A DNA stretch of 64,000 nucleotides from Ligustrum vulgare (lineage: Eukaryota; Streptophyta; Magnoliopsida; Lamiales; Oleaceae), in the NCBI GenBank assembly GCA_963555705.1, contig OY743168.1, forward strand, positions 22,264,139 through 22,328,138, written 5' to 3'. This document shows positions 10,714-22,649 of the stretch, piece after piece. How positions within the stretch are numbered: position 1 is the stretch's first letter; every line of letters starts with the position of its first letter. Below the pieces are notes generated by a model that was not told the origin of the DNA, made no database searches, and was given only the letters and a program-made list of their open reading frames with translations. A program made the translations under genes and the position numbers.

Positions 10714-13655
10714 TAAAGAAGTGCAAAAAGTCGAGCTTTAAACTTAAAACGGAGCGCTTGTTGGGAGGCAACCCAACCTTTCTTCCCTTTTATTTATTAT
10801 GCTTTCATAACTTATTTATTTATTTGCTGAATTTTAGATAAATGCATGATAGATATCCTGTTTGAGGGTTTTACATGTCTACATGTTAAAACTCTATTGC
10901 TTGTTGCACTATCTTTGCATATTTATGTATGTTTTTAATTTTGCATATTTTTGTTAAAATAAGCTTTTAATTGTCATCCCACACATTAAACACACTAGTT
11001 TAGATCATGAAGTTAAGGTTTGGAAAATCATTGCATCGATCACGAAGTGATTAGGGGGATAAAAACGATTTTAAAAACCCAAAAATGGGAAAAATTTTCA
11101 TTACTGTCGTAAACTGCGCGATCGCGTGCCACTAGGCTATGGCGATCACGAGTTTGCATTTAAAAATCAACAGATTCTTAAACCTTGAACCACGCGATTG
11201 CTAGCACTCCAGCCAGGCGATCGCGTGGCTGTACTGGGACCAAAATCGGCAGATTAAGTGTTGTGCCTCATGTTTTCAATTTCAAACATTATAAACTTTT
11301 TTTTCTCTCCCCTAATCACCTCATATTTGATCTTCCATTTTGTGTGCATGTCATCAACACCTAGTTGCACCAAATTCATTGCTATTTTCACATCCAAATC
11401 AATGAAAGGTATGAAATTCTTCACTTAAATCCATGTTTACTAAAAAATTTGAAATTTTCTTTGAGTTCTTGGATTTTGAAATTGTGAATGGTGAAGAATG
11501 GGCTTAGGTTAGTGGTTGGAGATTGTGATTTGTGGTTTAGTAGACAAACGTTTTGGGTTCATTCATGCCTCCAACCCTATGCATATCCATTGATTTTTGC
11601 GATGCCCATTAAGTGTTTGATGAAATGCCACAAAGACGTTCTTGTGCTAATTTTATAAATCCTTCCGAGCATTTATCTTCATGATATGTTTATCATTGAT
11701 TATGTGTGCTTAGTTCATGAATTAGTTCACTACATTACATGAAAATCATGAAAATCAACATTGCACCATGGCAGCCCCATTGCAAGGCAACTGCAGGCCA
11801 GAGTACCTGAAAATCCACTCACGTCACCTACTTCTATACATTGTTTCATGGCCCTATTGATCTTCAAATTAGCTGAATTTTTATTATGTTGTCGATCATG
11901 CTGTGAACTTTAACGTATCAAAAGATGGCTCGGGAAAATTTATGTTTTTCTAGGCGATGTCAAGGCTTGAATGTGTGTGGTACTGAACTTCCATTTCTTC
12001 TTATTGGTGTTTATGTATTCTAATGTTAATTATTTCTTATTTGCAAGGAAAACACCAGTCAAAACACGCTAACCCAATTTGAACAATACAAACAAAGGGT
12101 CGATTCATCCAATGCAGTGCTACAGGAAGTTTCAAAGAAATACATCATCTACACTTGGGAAGTTCTCGTTCTCTTTTCTTTATCTCGTTTTGTATTGTTG
12201 AATATTTTTGACAAACATTGAGGACAATGTTCATTTCAAGTTTGGGGGTGAAGATTCATTACATTCTTCATTCATTTTATATTCATTCGATTTTATTGGG
12301 ATAAAAAAAAAGTTTTAAAATGTGTTAACTTGTTTATTGCCTAGGATATAGTATGAATCAATTTGTGCTTATACTTGAAAATTGGACAACATGAAAGCAT
12401 GAACTTATGTTGAACTAGTTATGTTTTGCTAGATTCATATTTATTGCGCACATAGCCCGTGTTGGATAATTGCTTGTGTAAGGGATTTTGTTTAATACAT
12501 GTGGGGCAAATTTATGCAATTTGAACTTAAGAATGACTCGAAAATCCCTAAACTTAGATCATAAGATATCCCATCCCTAAATTAGAACCAATCATGCTAA
12601 AAGGTAAGTTTGGGGGTAAAATGGTTGGAATTTGTGTGTATTGACGGGTTGGAGGTATGTGGTTCTTGGTTTTTCACTTTAGTCATTACAGTTTGGTCAA
12701 CGGGTATAAACTATTTCCAGCATAAAAACAGAAAAATGCTGAAAGTCTTATTCTGTTCTTCAAATGCCTTTTTGACTCGAGTAAGTAAGTCCGAGGGGTC
12801 TTTCAAACCTGGTGCCCTAAAGCCAACTGGCTTGGGAGTCATCGACCTAAAGCTCGCTACAGGGGTCAATTAGAAAGCAAGTACGGAGAGTGGACTTACA
12901 CATAAGACATTATAACATCTTTAACTTTTCTGTTTAAGCCTTTATGACTCGGGCAAGTACGTCTGAGGGGTTCTTTGAAACTGTTACCCTAAAGCCGTCT
13001 GGTTTGGGAGTTGCCGATCTGAAAGCCCGCTACAGGGGTCATATAGAAAGCCCTATGAAAAGTTCTGCACAAAGATGGTAAAAGACAAGGACAATTAAAA
13101 GAAAAAGTCGTCCATAAAAAAAAAATTACATATATTATTGCATGGTATAAGTTTTGTTGACTGAGCTGTGGTGGTTGAGGTTGTAGAATTGGGGACTGCT
13201 TTCTTTTGATTTGTTGTGCATGCATATTTCTGATTTTGACTGCCTTGTGTGGAAAAAGCTAAGAATATTTTTAGAACCCACATAGATAAAAAAATCGGGA
13301 TGCGAGAGAAAAAGCAGAAAGTGGTGATCATCCATGAGCGTTGAAAGGAATTTTATTAGAAATCATAGATTGACCACATGGGATTCGGGCTGGATTATGC
13401 ATAATGAGCCACACAATATTGAGTATATCTTTTGCATGAGTATGCGTTTGACATTGGCTATTCACACACATACTTAAAAATATGGCAGATATAACTATAA
13501 ATTATTTTGCAGTGTTGTTCATAACTCTTGCTGAAGCTTGAATTGATTTGGATTATTGAGGCATTTGGTAAATATGTTGACACAACAAAAACAATTGCAT
13601 ATGGTTATTTTAATTTATTAGTTTAGTTTACATTGTTCGAGGACGAACAATAGTT
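10714..13655 (+). other. Non-coding internal region of the Athila-like element
   Basis: About 2.9 kb without a credible gene stand where RT, RNase H, integrase and env-like genes should be. It contains GCGATCGC-type palindromes (11117-11230) like those of the LTR, polypurine-like AAGTTTGGGGGT strings at about 12239 and 12605, and two diverged direct repeats of a GACTCGRGYAAGTA...GGTTTGGGAGT block at about 12774-12845 and 12945-13015. Confidence 0.7.
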
Positions 13656-13671
13656 CTAGTTTGAGGGTATT
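13656..13671 (+). other. Polypurine tract before the 3' LTR
   Basis: CTAGTTTGAGGGTATT abuts the 3' LTR and would prime plus-strand synthesis. It is a slightly altered form of the AAGTTTGGGGGTAT string usual in Athila. Confidence 0.7.
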
Positions 13672-15185
13672 TGATAAGTGTGTTTTATACACTTATTTGT
13701 ATGTCAAAATTAGAATAAATTACTATCATTATAGAATATATGCTATTTAATTTGTGCTTATTTGTTTACTTTGCAGAAAATATCCCAAAAGATGAAGAAT
13801 GGAGTAATTTAAGAGAAAAATGCATAATTGGATGTTGATTGGAGCTAAATTGGATAATTGATAAGTTTGTGACGTCAACCGGAAAGATGCAATGTGCCAA
13901 AATGAACGAATCAGAGGTTGGAGGACCTAATTGAATGAATTAAGAGCTTAAATAGGCAAATCGAGAAGAAGGTAAAGTTTGGGGACTAAATTGCAACAAT
14001 TGAAAGTTGAGGACTGAAGGTGCAATTAAAAGTCAGGGACTAACTTGTACAGCCGAGAAAAGAGCGAAGTCGCGATCCCTGGTTATGTACCAAGCGATCG
14101 CGATATGGTGCAAAATCTTAACCCGAGAGTTTTAGGGTCAAGCACGCGATCGCTAGGGTGTTAACCACGCGATCGCGTGGCTTTTCGGCTGGGCCGCATA
14201 TCAGCTTTTTCTCGCGATTTTCAACAGCATTCTCGCTTTTTGACCTAGGTTTTCTCCAAAACCTATAAATACAACTCATTAGGCACGAAAATAAGACATT
14301 TGCCTCTCCAAAGAACGAGCCACAATCGAGAAATCAACATCAAATTCTTGGGGAATCAAGCATCGCAAAGGGGCGTGAATTGAAGATAATTGAAGAATCA
14401 AAACTTGGTGCAAGATTTCCATTCTTTATATTATTTTTAATGAACGTTAATTTTTATTGTTATTGTTCTTTATTGATGATGTGTAACTAAATTCTATGTT
14501 GGGATGAACGATGTAGCCTAGTTATATTATTTTAATTCCAAATTCCGTTGTTTTAATGTTTTGTTGCATGTATTGATTTATTATTGTTCTTAATGCTTGA
14601 ATTGCTTAATCACCAGTTCATGATATATTGAATTATTTCCATAATCCGAGATGTGAGTTAATAATTTAGAACATGGTAATAAATCCGATAATTGAACGAG
14701 AGATAGAGATATACTCTTGTTATTATTGCGGTCGTGTGTGAATTCTTGTATTTATTGCATCTAGATAAGGAATATTCAGACCCGCTGTAGAGATACATGG
14801 TTGACTTATATAGGTAGAATTGATTTAAACTCGAGAGAGGAATTTCAATATAAATTAGTGAATTCGACCGAGTACATAATTAGGAAATAAAACATGGAAT
14901 TTGAGTTAATTTAATTGGTTAGGTGAAATCGTAAATCCCAACTATTTTACAATCGTTTTTAAAAACAAAAAAAATTTAGCAATTTAATTCTTTAATTGAT
15001 TTTTTTGTTTTAGATTTCAAACATCAAATTATTTTGTTCATTCAAATAAGGTTTAGAACTAACATATTTCGATAATTAATTGCAGTCCTCGTGGGACGAT
15101 AATCCGGACTCTTAGGTCCACTTTATTACTTCTCACGACCCGTACACTTGCGGAGATATCTCGCATCGCGAGATATTAGTGAACA
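13672..15185 (+). repeat. 3' LTR of the Athila-like element
   Basis: Near-identical to 6562-8076, with TG...CA ends. TATAAATA lies at about 14264. It is followed at once by the right copy of the duplicated target, GTTGT (15186-15190). Confidence 0.92.
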
Positions 15186-15190
15186 GTTGT

Positions 15191-15981
15191 CAAGTTCGAT
15201 GCCTCTTCAACCAAAAGGCCAAAATCACACACCCTAATGGCGTTAGCTAAGAGGTCGGCCATCTTCTCCTTGCTCTTATTTCCCATCCTATTGAAACTAT
15301 CTACATCGGGCTTCCTAAAGGTGGACAAAAAAATGTTTTCCCCGACCCAAGGTTTCACATAGAAAAAATTTTCCTTCCAATATTTCAGGGAGGAAGGAAC
15401 CCAAGGGACCTCAAATCGCCCCTTCCAGCTCAGATAAACAAAGCAATTGCACCTAGGCAAATACTTCAAATCTAATAGACATTTACACAGATCTACAGTG
15501 GGCTCTATTCCTAAACTCCTACATAGCACAAAAAAAATATACCAAGATTCTCCATCCATTAGGAGCAAGTTGGCTCGGGACTATGCTAGCAGTTAAGAGG
15601 GAAGTCAATAAAGAAATAGTGAAGGGGTAGTCTGAGCCTGGCCACTAAGGCCTCGTGAAACACCACCATTTCCCCCTCCCGGCAATGGTAGGAAACGTCA
15701 TCCATGTTCGGGACCCGGGCTGGATACTCATCAGAACGCCTAAACTTCCTCATGTCGGCCTCAACCATGTGCTCCTTCATCCTACTGTTAAAACTCAGGA
15801 GCTCAAGGTCACCCTCACTCGACCCCCTATCCAAATCAGGGCTATCTTCCACACCCTCCTCATCCGTCGATTCCTCATCCTGAGGAGGTGGGGGCTCGTA
15901 GAAACCTAAGGGGTCGACCTCTAAAGGCTCTTCTAGGTTTTCTACTTCCCTAAGATCTCCTATGGACACTTGTCTAACCAT
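15191..15981 (-). pseudogene. Tat antisense ORF, N-terminal half (PF04195-like 'putative gypsy type transposon' domain)
   Basis: Minus-strand frame 15981-15586 begins with ATG and is acidic in its first 60 residues, then reads VVFHEALVARLRLPLHYFF. After a stop the match continues in other phases (SQLAPNGWRILVYFF, LCRSLGIEPTVDLCKCLLDL, WKGRFEVPWVPSS in 15568-15176). This order is that of the Transposase_28 family, a gag-like domain in antisense ORFs of Tat elements. Two frameshifts, one at a T-run near 15530, break it. The chain continues at 6556 after the insertion. Confidence 0.7.
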
Positions 15982-16064
15982 TTTTTTGTTATAAGTTATT
16001 TAAATAATGAGGTCGGGAAGTCTCCAGCTTACCAAATATGCTATTTTTTTGGAAGGGGAGATCG

Positions 16065-17106
16065 TGACACTTGCTCGAGGAGTTCTCTGGTCTCTTAAGA
16101 AATTTCGCAAAGTAAAGTGAAAGGGAGTATAGGGACCACATATATATAAACAAAAATGGCGGGAAAATTTTTTGAATCTCCGCATTTTTGCTTTTAACAC
16201 GTGTCAACCATCTAGCTTAAGTAACTGTTCACCTCCCCGCATTAATGGAAGGACAAAAAAGTTGGCAACAACGCGTCATTAGTTGTCGGAAATTAATGAG
16301 ATAGTTGCCAAAAATTAGATTCATTCAAAGATCTATCACTAATCCCTGATGCACGGGGGCCAATGATCGGTACAATTTCAAGTGGTTAGGATGGGCTAAA
16401 GGTTTGGAACTTCACAGGCCAACCCATATTGGTCATAAGGTCGTCCTACATGCCCGGACTCCTTACAGTCACCGAACACAATCTGAATATCGAGAATGTG
16501 TCACGAGCTTAATGGACCGGGTCTTCCCGGGGAATCTAGGTTCTTCAGTACAGGAACTTCCTTGCCCAATCTATGTATCGAAAGGTCAGTATTACCTGAC
16601 CTTATTAATATTTGTTTCCTTTACGATGTTAAGGTCGGTCTACCCTTGACACATTAAGACAAGGAGCCCAGTGCAAACGATATTTTAAGTATTCTTCGTT
16701 TATGGGCCTCATCTATGGGCCACCTTCTCGTGCCTCCCAAAGAAGAAACATAACCAACAAGGAAACCTCCTTAAAAGGGGAGAAATCAATTTTGGTGATG
16801 ATAGAACTCTACTTAAAAAGTAAGTTTATAACAAAATGACTCCTTCTTTCATTAAACCAGGTTAATGGGCTTTTCAGCCCTATAAATACAGTTCCTTTGA
16901 GCACATAATATTCATTCATTATTCTTTACGTTTTTCAGTTATATATTCTTTCTCTACTTTTCTCCAAAATATTAATTCTCACATCGGAGGGGCGACGGGG
17001 AGAATCCTCCTCGCCTTTTTGCAGGTCATCCAAGGTGAATTCATTCATCTTTTCCAGCGATCAAGAATCACCAGATCCTGCCACGTCAAGGTCATGATTT
17101 TTTACA
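16065..17106 (+). repeat. Probable 3' LTR of the Tat element
   Basis: A purine run GGAAGGGGAGATCG (16051-16064) could be the polypurine tract, giving an LTR of about 1.04 kb from TGACAC to TTTACA. TATAAATACA at 16881-16890 is a good LTR promoter box and is followed by a pyrimidine-rich R/U5-like stretch. The left limit is uncertain, because another purine run at 16774-16782 is a competing choice. Without the 5' LTR the ends cannot be confirmed. Confidence 0.45.
16141..16150 (-). promoter_or_regulatory. TATA box candidate for the antisense ORF
   Basis: Read on the minus strand, TTTATATATATG lies about 160 bases upstream of the antisense ATG at 15981, with no competing ATG-led long frame between. 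It would place a minus-strand start inside the probable 3' LTR. Confidence 0.4.
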
Positions 17107-18284
17107 GCATCAGAGAGCATATGGATTAAATCCAACTTCACAAAATTCTTATAATAAAAGATTCATTATCAAATAAAGCAGTTAGTATCCAATAGCAATA
17201 GTACATAGCTTGTGTGCAGTTGAAAAACGGGTATTTTAAACAAAAGAGTGACTCACAACTTCAATCTAGTGTTGAGAAGCCAACTTTTGTGCTTTGGCAT
17301 CTTTAGAAAACGAAAAAAGATAAAATGGGGAACAAAAAAAAAATGGATCTGCTGTTAAACTTACTTCCAAATCTTCGAGTAAAACGTTTATTTTGTGCCT
17401 GGATGTTTGCCTCTTTAATGCATAATAATTCAGTCCAAACACGTTGTAAGTCAATGAAATCACTCTCTGATGGATGTCATGTCAGAGTGAAATGCAAAAT
17501 AAAGATTAAAACAAATCAGGTGAAAATAATGTCATCAAAATAGAAGTCAACTGATGCAAGCGAACAAATTTCGATATGAACGAGAGATAACAAATGAACT
17601 TTTTTGTGCATGTTTTAGCACACAATGGTAGGAAAGAATGAACCATATAATGAAGAAATATCAACTGTTTCATCCTTGATACTCATCCAAGACACTCAAT
17701 CCTCCGTGTCAAACATGTTATAAGTGAATTCAAGATCGAAAATACACAATTCCAAATATGTCATTGGATTATCTGAAATCATGGAACAAAAATATAGAGG
17801 TGTAGTCTAAGCAAACCATATGGTTGAGCAACAAGTTTTTGAGTATCAAACAGTACAAACACATGCATGACCATGCATAAATCAATTTTTAAGAAATCAT
17901 AATCATAAAATGTAAAAAGAAGTGAACAAACCCGGATCAATTTTCACAGTAAAAAATCATATCTTTTTGAGGGAATAATTAAGTAATAAAAATCAATAAA
18001 TCACTAAACACGATAAACACAGTTCATTTCTCGTAGTAAAAGTAATCAAATCTATAACGAAATGGACTTACACAGGTAGCTAAGAAACATGTTGTAGCAA
18101 AGCATTTTTTCTTATTTTAATTTTCAGTCCTCAACGTTATTTTTTTTTAAAAAAAAAAAAAACATCAAATAAAAATATGCAAGAATCATAGGTGGGTGGG
18201 TCTCGTTTTCACAAAAATAGTTCAAATCTTTACCTTTTTCTGCAAAAGACCTGAGAAGGAATCGTATAAAGCATTAAAGCATAC
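17107..18284. other. Unassigned AT-rich DNA between the Tat and copia elements
   Basis: No complete gene. On the minus strand, 17480-17288 looks like two spliced exons: an AG-preceded segment reading DFIDLQRVWTELLCIKEANIQ, then a GTAAGT donor near 17388, and an AG|ATGCC acceptor near 17318 followed by AKAQKLASQH. I do not recognise the protein; it may be a gene fragment or the original host locus. Confidence 0.35.
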
Positions 18285-18513
18285 TGTACAGAAATGAAGA
18301 AAAAAATAAGCTGTAAATTTGAATCTTACTCATTCATCCTGAAAGGAAGAAGGACGATGGGTATATATATATATATATAAACCCACCAATCACAATGTAT
18401 CAACAAGACAAACTAACTAAAAGGAAAGAGAAAGAAACGAAAACCAGAAAAAAATGAAATATAAGTGCGGCTAAAGGTGTGTTTTTACGTTTCTACTAAT
18501 TTCTATACTCAAT
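18285..18513 (-). repeat. Putative copia 3' LTR with polypurine tract
   Basis: Minus-strand GAGGAGGGGGCA (18514-18525) ends at TGAGTATAG, a typical copia tract-LTR junction just after the RNase H stop. A TATATATATATA box sits at about 18363-18380. The far end (near CTGTACA, about 18285) is a guess. Confidence 0.45.
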
Positions 18514-18522
18514 GCCCCCTCC

Positions 18523-19820
18523 TCAAGTGGGATGGTGGATATCACCTAATCCCAACTTGGACACCAGAAAATTGAACTGTGATGAAGATAGTGCCTTGGT
18601 AAAAATGTCGGCCAACTGTAAACGAGAAGTAAGATACTGTGGGTTGATGAAGCCAGCCTTAAATTGATCACGAACCACGTGACAATCGATATCAAGATGC
18701 TTTGTGCGTTCGTGAAAAACAGGATTAGCCGTGATGTGTAATGCAGTCTTGTTGTCACACCAAAGTGGAATAGGAAGGGAAACTGGAATTTGTAGATCAT
18801 TTAAGATGTATGATATCCACTTAAGCTCACAAACCGTAGTACCAAGACTTCGATACTCAGCCTTTGCAGATGATCTGGACACTGTAGACTGTTTCTTTGT
18901 CTTCCACGATATGAGAGATGATCCAAGAAAAATATAGTAGCCAGTGATTGATCTACGAGTATCATTGCAAGCACCCCAATCTGCATCTCAATAACCTTCC
19001 AAAGCAAGAGAACTTTGAGTAGGAAAAAATAATCCCTGAGATGGACACCCTTTAAGCTATTTAAGGAGGTGAATAGCTGCATCCCAATGTGTCTGTCAAG
19101 GTGCATTTACAAATTGACTTAATTGTTGAAATCCATAAGTAATATCATGGCGTGTTAAATTAAGGTAAAGAAGTCGACCAATCAATCGTCTACAAGATTC
19201 TGGATCAGAAAGTAAAGAGCCACCAAGTGAATGAAGCTTAGTTCCTTTTGGAATTGGAACTGCAAGTGGTTTTGCCCCTGTTAAACCAGCATCATGTAAA
19301 AGGTCTAAAACATACTTTCTCTGATTGACAAACATGCTTGTCTCACTTCTTGTTATTTCAAGTCCTAGGAAATATTTAGCATGTCCTAAATCCTTAAATG
19401 TAAACATCTGATGTAAATATTTCTTTGTGGCTACAATATCTAATTCGGATGAACCAGCCACCAATACATCATCTAAGACATAAACTAAGACGATAAGGAA
19501 ACCATTATGATTATGCTTAGTGAACAGGCAGTGGTCATGAGCTGATTGAAGAAAGCCAAATGCATGAAGCTTATTGCAAAATTCAGTGTTCCACTGCCTT
19601 GAGGCTTGTTTCAATCCGTACAAACTTCGTCTCAATTTACAAACCAATCCAGGGGGCTGCCTTAGAATAGCCTTCAGGGGTACCATATAAACCTCTTCAT
19701 CAAGGTATCCGTGAAGGAATGATTATTTATATCCAAATGATGAAGACTTCAGCCCTTGGTTGCAACAATAGCAAGCAAAATTCTCACAGTGACCAATTTT
19801 GCCACCGGAGAGCTATCAGA
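18523..19820 (-). pseudogene. Copia RT (C-terminal part) and RNase H
   Basis: Frame 19686-19096 has the RT landmarks CKLRRSLYGLKQASRQW, FLIVLVYVLDDVLVAGS (an extra Leu inside the YVDD box), FKDLGHAKYFLGLEI and LIGRLLYLNLTRHDI. RNase H follows in shifted frames: [20 protein letters not shown] around 18990-18930, then [21 protein letters not shown] and [23 protein letters not shown] in 18882-18523. Stops, a frameshift near 18890 and the disrupted YVDD box show inactivity. The N-terminal part (SSPVAKLVTVRILLAIVATKG) abuts the CACTA end at 19823. Confidence 0.88.
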
Positions 19821-19823
19821 ATA
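19821..19823. repeat. Target-site duplication ATA (left), CACTA insertion
   Basis: ATA precedes CACTACAATAAAGT and recurs at 29129-29131 after the other terminus. Three bases is the duplication made by CACTA elements. Confidence 0.85.
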
Positions 19824-19849
19824 CACTACAATAAAGTAAGCCTTTTACG

Positions 19850-20010
19850 GCGCGCATTGCATGCAGTAAATTTTTTTTACTGCGTTCAAATTCGCATGCC
19901 GTAAAATTGAGTTTATGGCATGCAGTCATGCACGCCGTATATAGTTACAGGGCGTGCACTCGAACATGCCGTAAAATCATACGGCGTGCGCGACTGCACG
20001 CCGTAAATTG
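19850..20010. repeat. CACTA subterminal repeats, left side
   Basis: About five imperfect palindromic units built on TACGGCGTGC ... GCACGCCGTAAA. In CACTA elements such motifs bind the accessory transposition protein. Confidence 0.8.
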
Positions 20011-20420
20011 TAAATTGATTTTTTTTTTATGTAGAAATGTACATTATAATTCCAAAAACATATAATAATAAAACAAAATCTATACGCAATAATGAATATG
20101 TAATCAATAAACGCAATTTCGATAAATAGAAAGTTTCTTAGTAACATTCAATACAATATACAAAAATTTAGATCCCACATAACCTACTCAAAAATTTAAA
20201 TAGAAATATGTCAAAAGTATATAGACAATTACTTCAAGAAAAGGCTTAAAATGTCGTAAAAAAATATTATCCATATCGAAGCTTTTCTTTGACCAAAGAG
20301 TCTCGTACTAAAAATAATCAACTTCCTGCACATCACATAATAAAATTATGATTAATAAATTTATAATTATCATATCAAAAGTATATCAAGAAGTGAAGCA
20401 TACCTTTGTTGTCATTTCAA
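20011..20420. other. CACTA non-coding DNA, left
   Basis: AT-rich stretch between the subterminal repeats and the last exon of the second CACTA gene; no gene seen. Confidence 0.5.
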
Positions 20421-22600
20421 CTAATCCACTTCGATGCACTTAATTGGCCATACAGTTGTACTTCCTAATGCATCTTCAAGAAGGAAAAACTCACATGTAG
20501 GACGATATAAACTAACATTATCAATTACTTCAGTAACCCAGACTCTCCAACAGTCATTACCAAGGGGTACATGATGCACCAGATCATTTGGATTTGGTTA
20601 TGCGATTTCATCTTTTGCAACAACATCACATTTCCCAAACCAAGATAACAATTTGCATTTCTTATTTTTAAGGCTATCTGAATCATTCAAGCTTTTGTCT
20701 ATGGACTGTAAAATTAATATCAAATTGTACAATTGGTTATTTTGAATATATAAAAGTCTATGTAATATAAAATAACATTCACTAATTATAATTTTCCACT
20801 TACACTATCTTCTTGTGCTGCACTTTTTGCCTTCATTTGAAACAAAACTTTTAATTCTTTAATTTCGTCTCTCAAATCTTGGAGTTGAGATTGCACGTTA
20901 TGATTATAAACCAAAGCATTCAACTTCGAAGGAGTCGCACCAAAACCATGACCCCTTACCTGTCCTCGACGTTCTAGACCAAGTACTTTTGGAACACCAT
21001 CATCTTTTAGAGAGTGTTTACTTGAAGAGTTCACCGTCTCTGAATATGCTTTTATTTTTTGCTAATATTAGGAAATAAATAAATTTATTAAATATAAATA
21101 AATATAAACTTTGAATGTCTCAAGAAAATACCATAATAAATATTTACCAGTGTTTCTCCAGCTAAGTCATTATTGGTTCACCATTTTTTCGTGTGTGTCC
21201 TTGTATGTAAACATCATCTTTTGTAATGGAATCAGGGTCTTCACTTTCAACACGCTGCAATTTTTTACACATTTTATATATGTGATATTTGTAGACATGA
21301 TTTTCAAACAAATTTAACATTTTTTTCTTACTAATTCAGCTTCTAAGCGAGCAAATCCCTTTCTACTCGTTGTATGCATTATGGCTTGATTAGCCCTCAT
21401 CTTTTTGAATATTTCACTCTTCTCCTAGAAAATCAATAAAGGCCTACATGAATAACAAGCTATAACCATTCACATGCAACTATTAAATCTAGTAATTGAA
21501 TATTAAAATTATCATTTTTCTACTATAATTTCTCAAAAATTTCGACAGAACCTCCCCTATAAATTGAACTTAGCAAATCTGTATGGGGAGATCACAATAT
21601 CATAAACAATCACACTTAACCACAATGATTCAAAACATCAACTATAACTTAATCAAATCTCAATGTCATCAACTACTCCAAAAAAATCATCAACTCCTCA
21701 ACATAACAATTTTAAATCTCAACAATAGAATTTAAATCAACATACAATCAACAATTTCGAGTGAAGCAATGGACGCTTGCCTTGTATGGTTGAGAATTGG
21801 GTTCTTTGACAAATGCTTGCCATTCTTCCATTGAGCTGACATTATCGGGCTTGAGGAGAGCAGCAGCTCTTGTTATGTCATCTTTCATTCCTATGTTATT
21901 GATTGGATTCAAAACATTAGATCTATGATCTCGCCAATATTTTTCCAGTTTTTGCATGATGTACTTTCTATGACAATTATCAACGTCAAACTTTTGCTGC
22001 ATCAAAATACACAACAGTAATAGTAATTTAACTTAAATTATATATGTGAATTGAAGTTATTATCACCTGTACATGCTCCCATATGTCATCTAGAAAACTT
22101 TCGTTGATATAAATACACAACAGTAATAGTAATTTAACTTAAATTATATATGTGAATTGAAGTTATTATCACCTGTACATGCTCCCATATGTCATCTAGA
22201 AAACTTTCGTTGATATCTTTCCAACTTTTCCATGTGATTGGTATAAGTTCTCTTGCAGTTGTTCCAATAAATGATGACAACTTATTTGAACCTTTACAGC
22301 TTGGCTGACCTCTTTCATTAAATTCTATAGTTAACTTTACACCTTTCCCCCTATTGAGACAATTCACTTTCGCTCGACCTCTTCCCTTATTTCCTTTTTC
22401 AGTATTGCTAGTTAGGAGTTCTGCATCATGTTGCAAATCATTTTCTTGCCTGTATGGAACAGAATTAGAACCTCCTTCTGATATTCTTATACCTTCATTT
22501 CCTTCTCTTGTGGCAGCAACAATTGAAGCTTTTTTAGCTCGTTTTGATTTCTTACGTCCTTGATTAGATGATTGTATTAAACAAATACAATAAAACACAT
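20421..22600 (-). pseudogene. CACTA second protein, Ptta/En/Spm family (Transposase_24-like)
   Basis: Minus-strand exons can be followed. 22598-22134 is basic at first (KKSKRAKKAS) and then reads KGVKLTIEFNERGQPSCKGS, SSFIGTTARELIPITWKSWKDI. 22014-21748 has CHRKYIMQKLEKYWRDHRS. 21034-20786 has GLERRGQVRGHGFGATPSK and a coiled coil. The last exon, 20708-20421, follows a TTACAG acceptor and ends WPIKCIEVD-stop. This order matches the plant Ptta/En/Spm protein that usually accompanies TNP2. The last exon has one in-frame TAA, and a 106-bp tandem duplication spans an exon edge at 22005-22216. Confidence 0.75.
22005..22216. repeat. Perfect 106-bp tandem duplication in the CACTA gene
   Basis: 22005-22110 and 22111-22216 read the same, base for base as far as I can see. 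The unit includes the end of one exon, a splice site and part of the intron, so the splice junction is doubled. Confidence 0.9.
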
Positions 22601-22649
22601 TTACTTAAATTTAACAAAGGGACTTTATGTATATATATGCAAGTTGGAA

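Larger units (their letters stand above)
6562..15185 (+). mobile_element. Athila-like LTR retrotransposon with gag and protease only
   Basis: Two near-identical LTRs (6562-8076 and 13672-15185), a tRNA-Asp type primer site, gag-protease frames, and a polypurine tract define a complete 8.6-kb element. It is inserted in the antisense ORF of the Tat element with duplicated GTTGT. No RT, RNase H or integrase frame is present: from 10714 to 13655 the internal DNA is non-coding. It is thus a non-autonomous GAG-only type that would need enzymes in trans. The two LTRs differ at roughly 38 sites by my eye count (about 2.5 percent), so the insertion is fairly young. Confidence 0.9.
1..17106 (+). mobile_element. 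Ty3/gypsy Tat-lineage LTR retrotransposon, 5' end outside window, interrupted
   Basis: Domain order on + is gag zinc knuckle, protease, RT, RNase H, a second RNase H, integrase, tandem repeats, an antisense ORF and a 3' LTR. The second RNase H and the antisense ORF between integrase and the 3' LTR mark the Tat/Retand lineage. The body is split by an Athila-like element (6562-15185); without it the antisense ORF reads across the junction. Several stops and frameshifts in pol show the copy is dead. The right end is placed at TTTACA (17106), but no target duplication can be checked because the 5' LTR is left of the window. Confidence 0.85.

Noticed and set aside
12610..13335. Several short frames on both strands
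   Set aside because: They lie in the non-coding internal part of the GAG-only element and show no domain or shared start.
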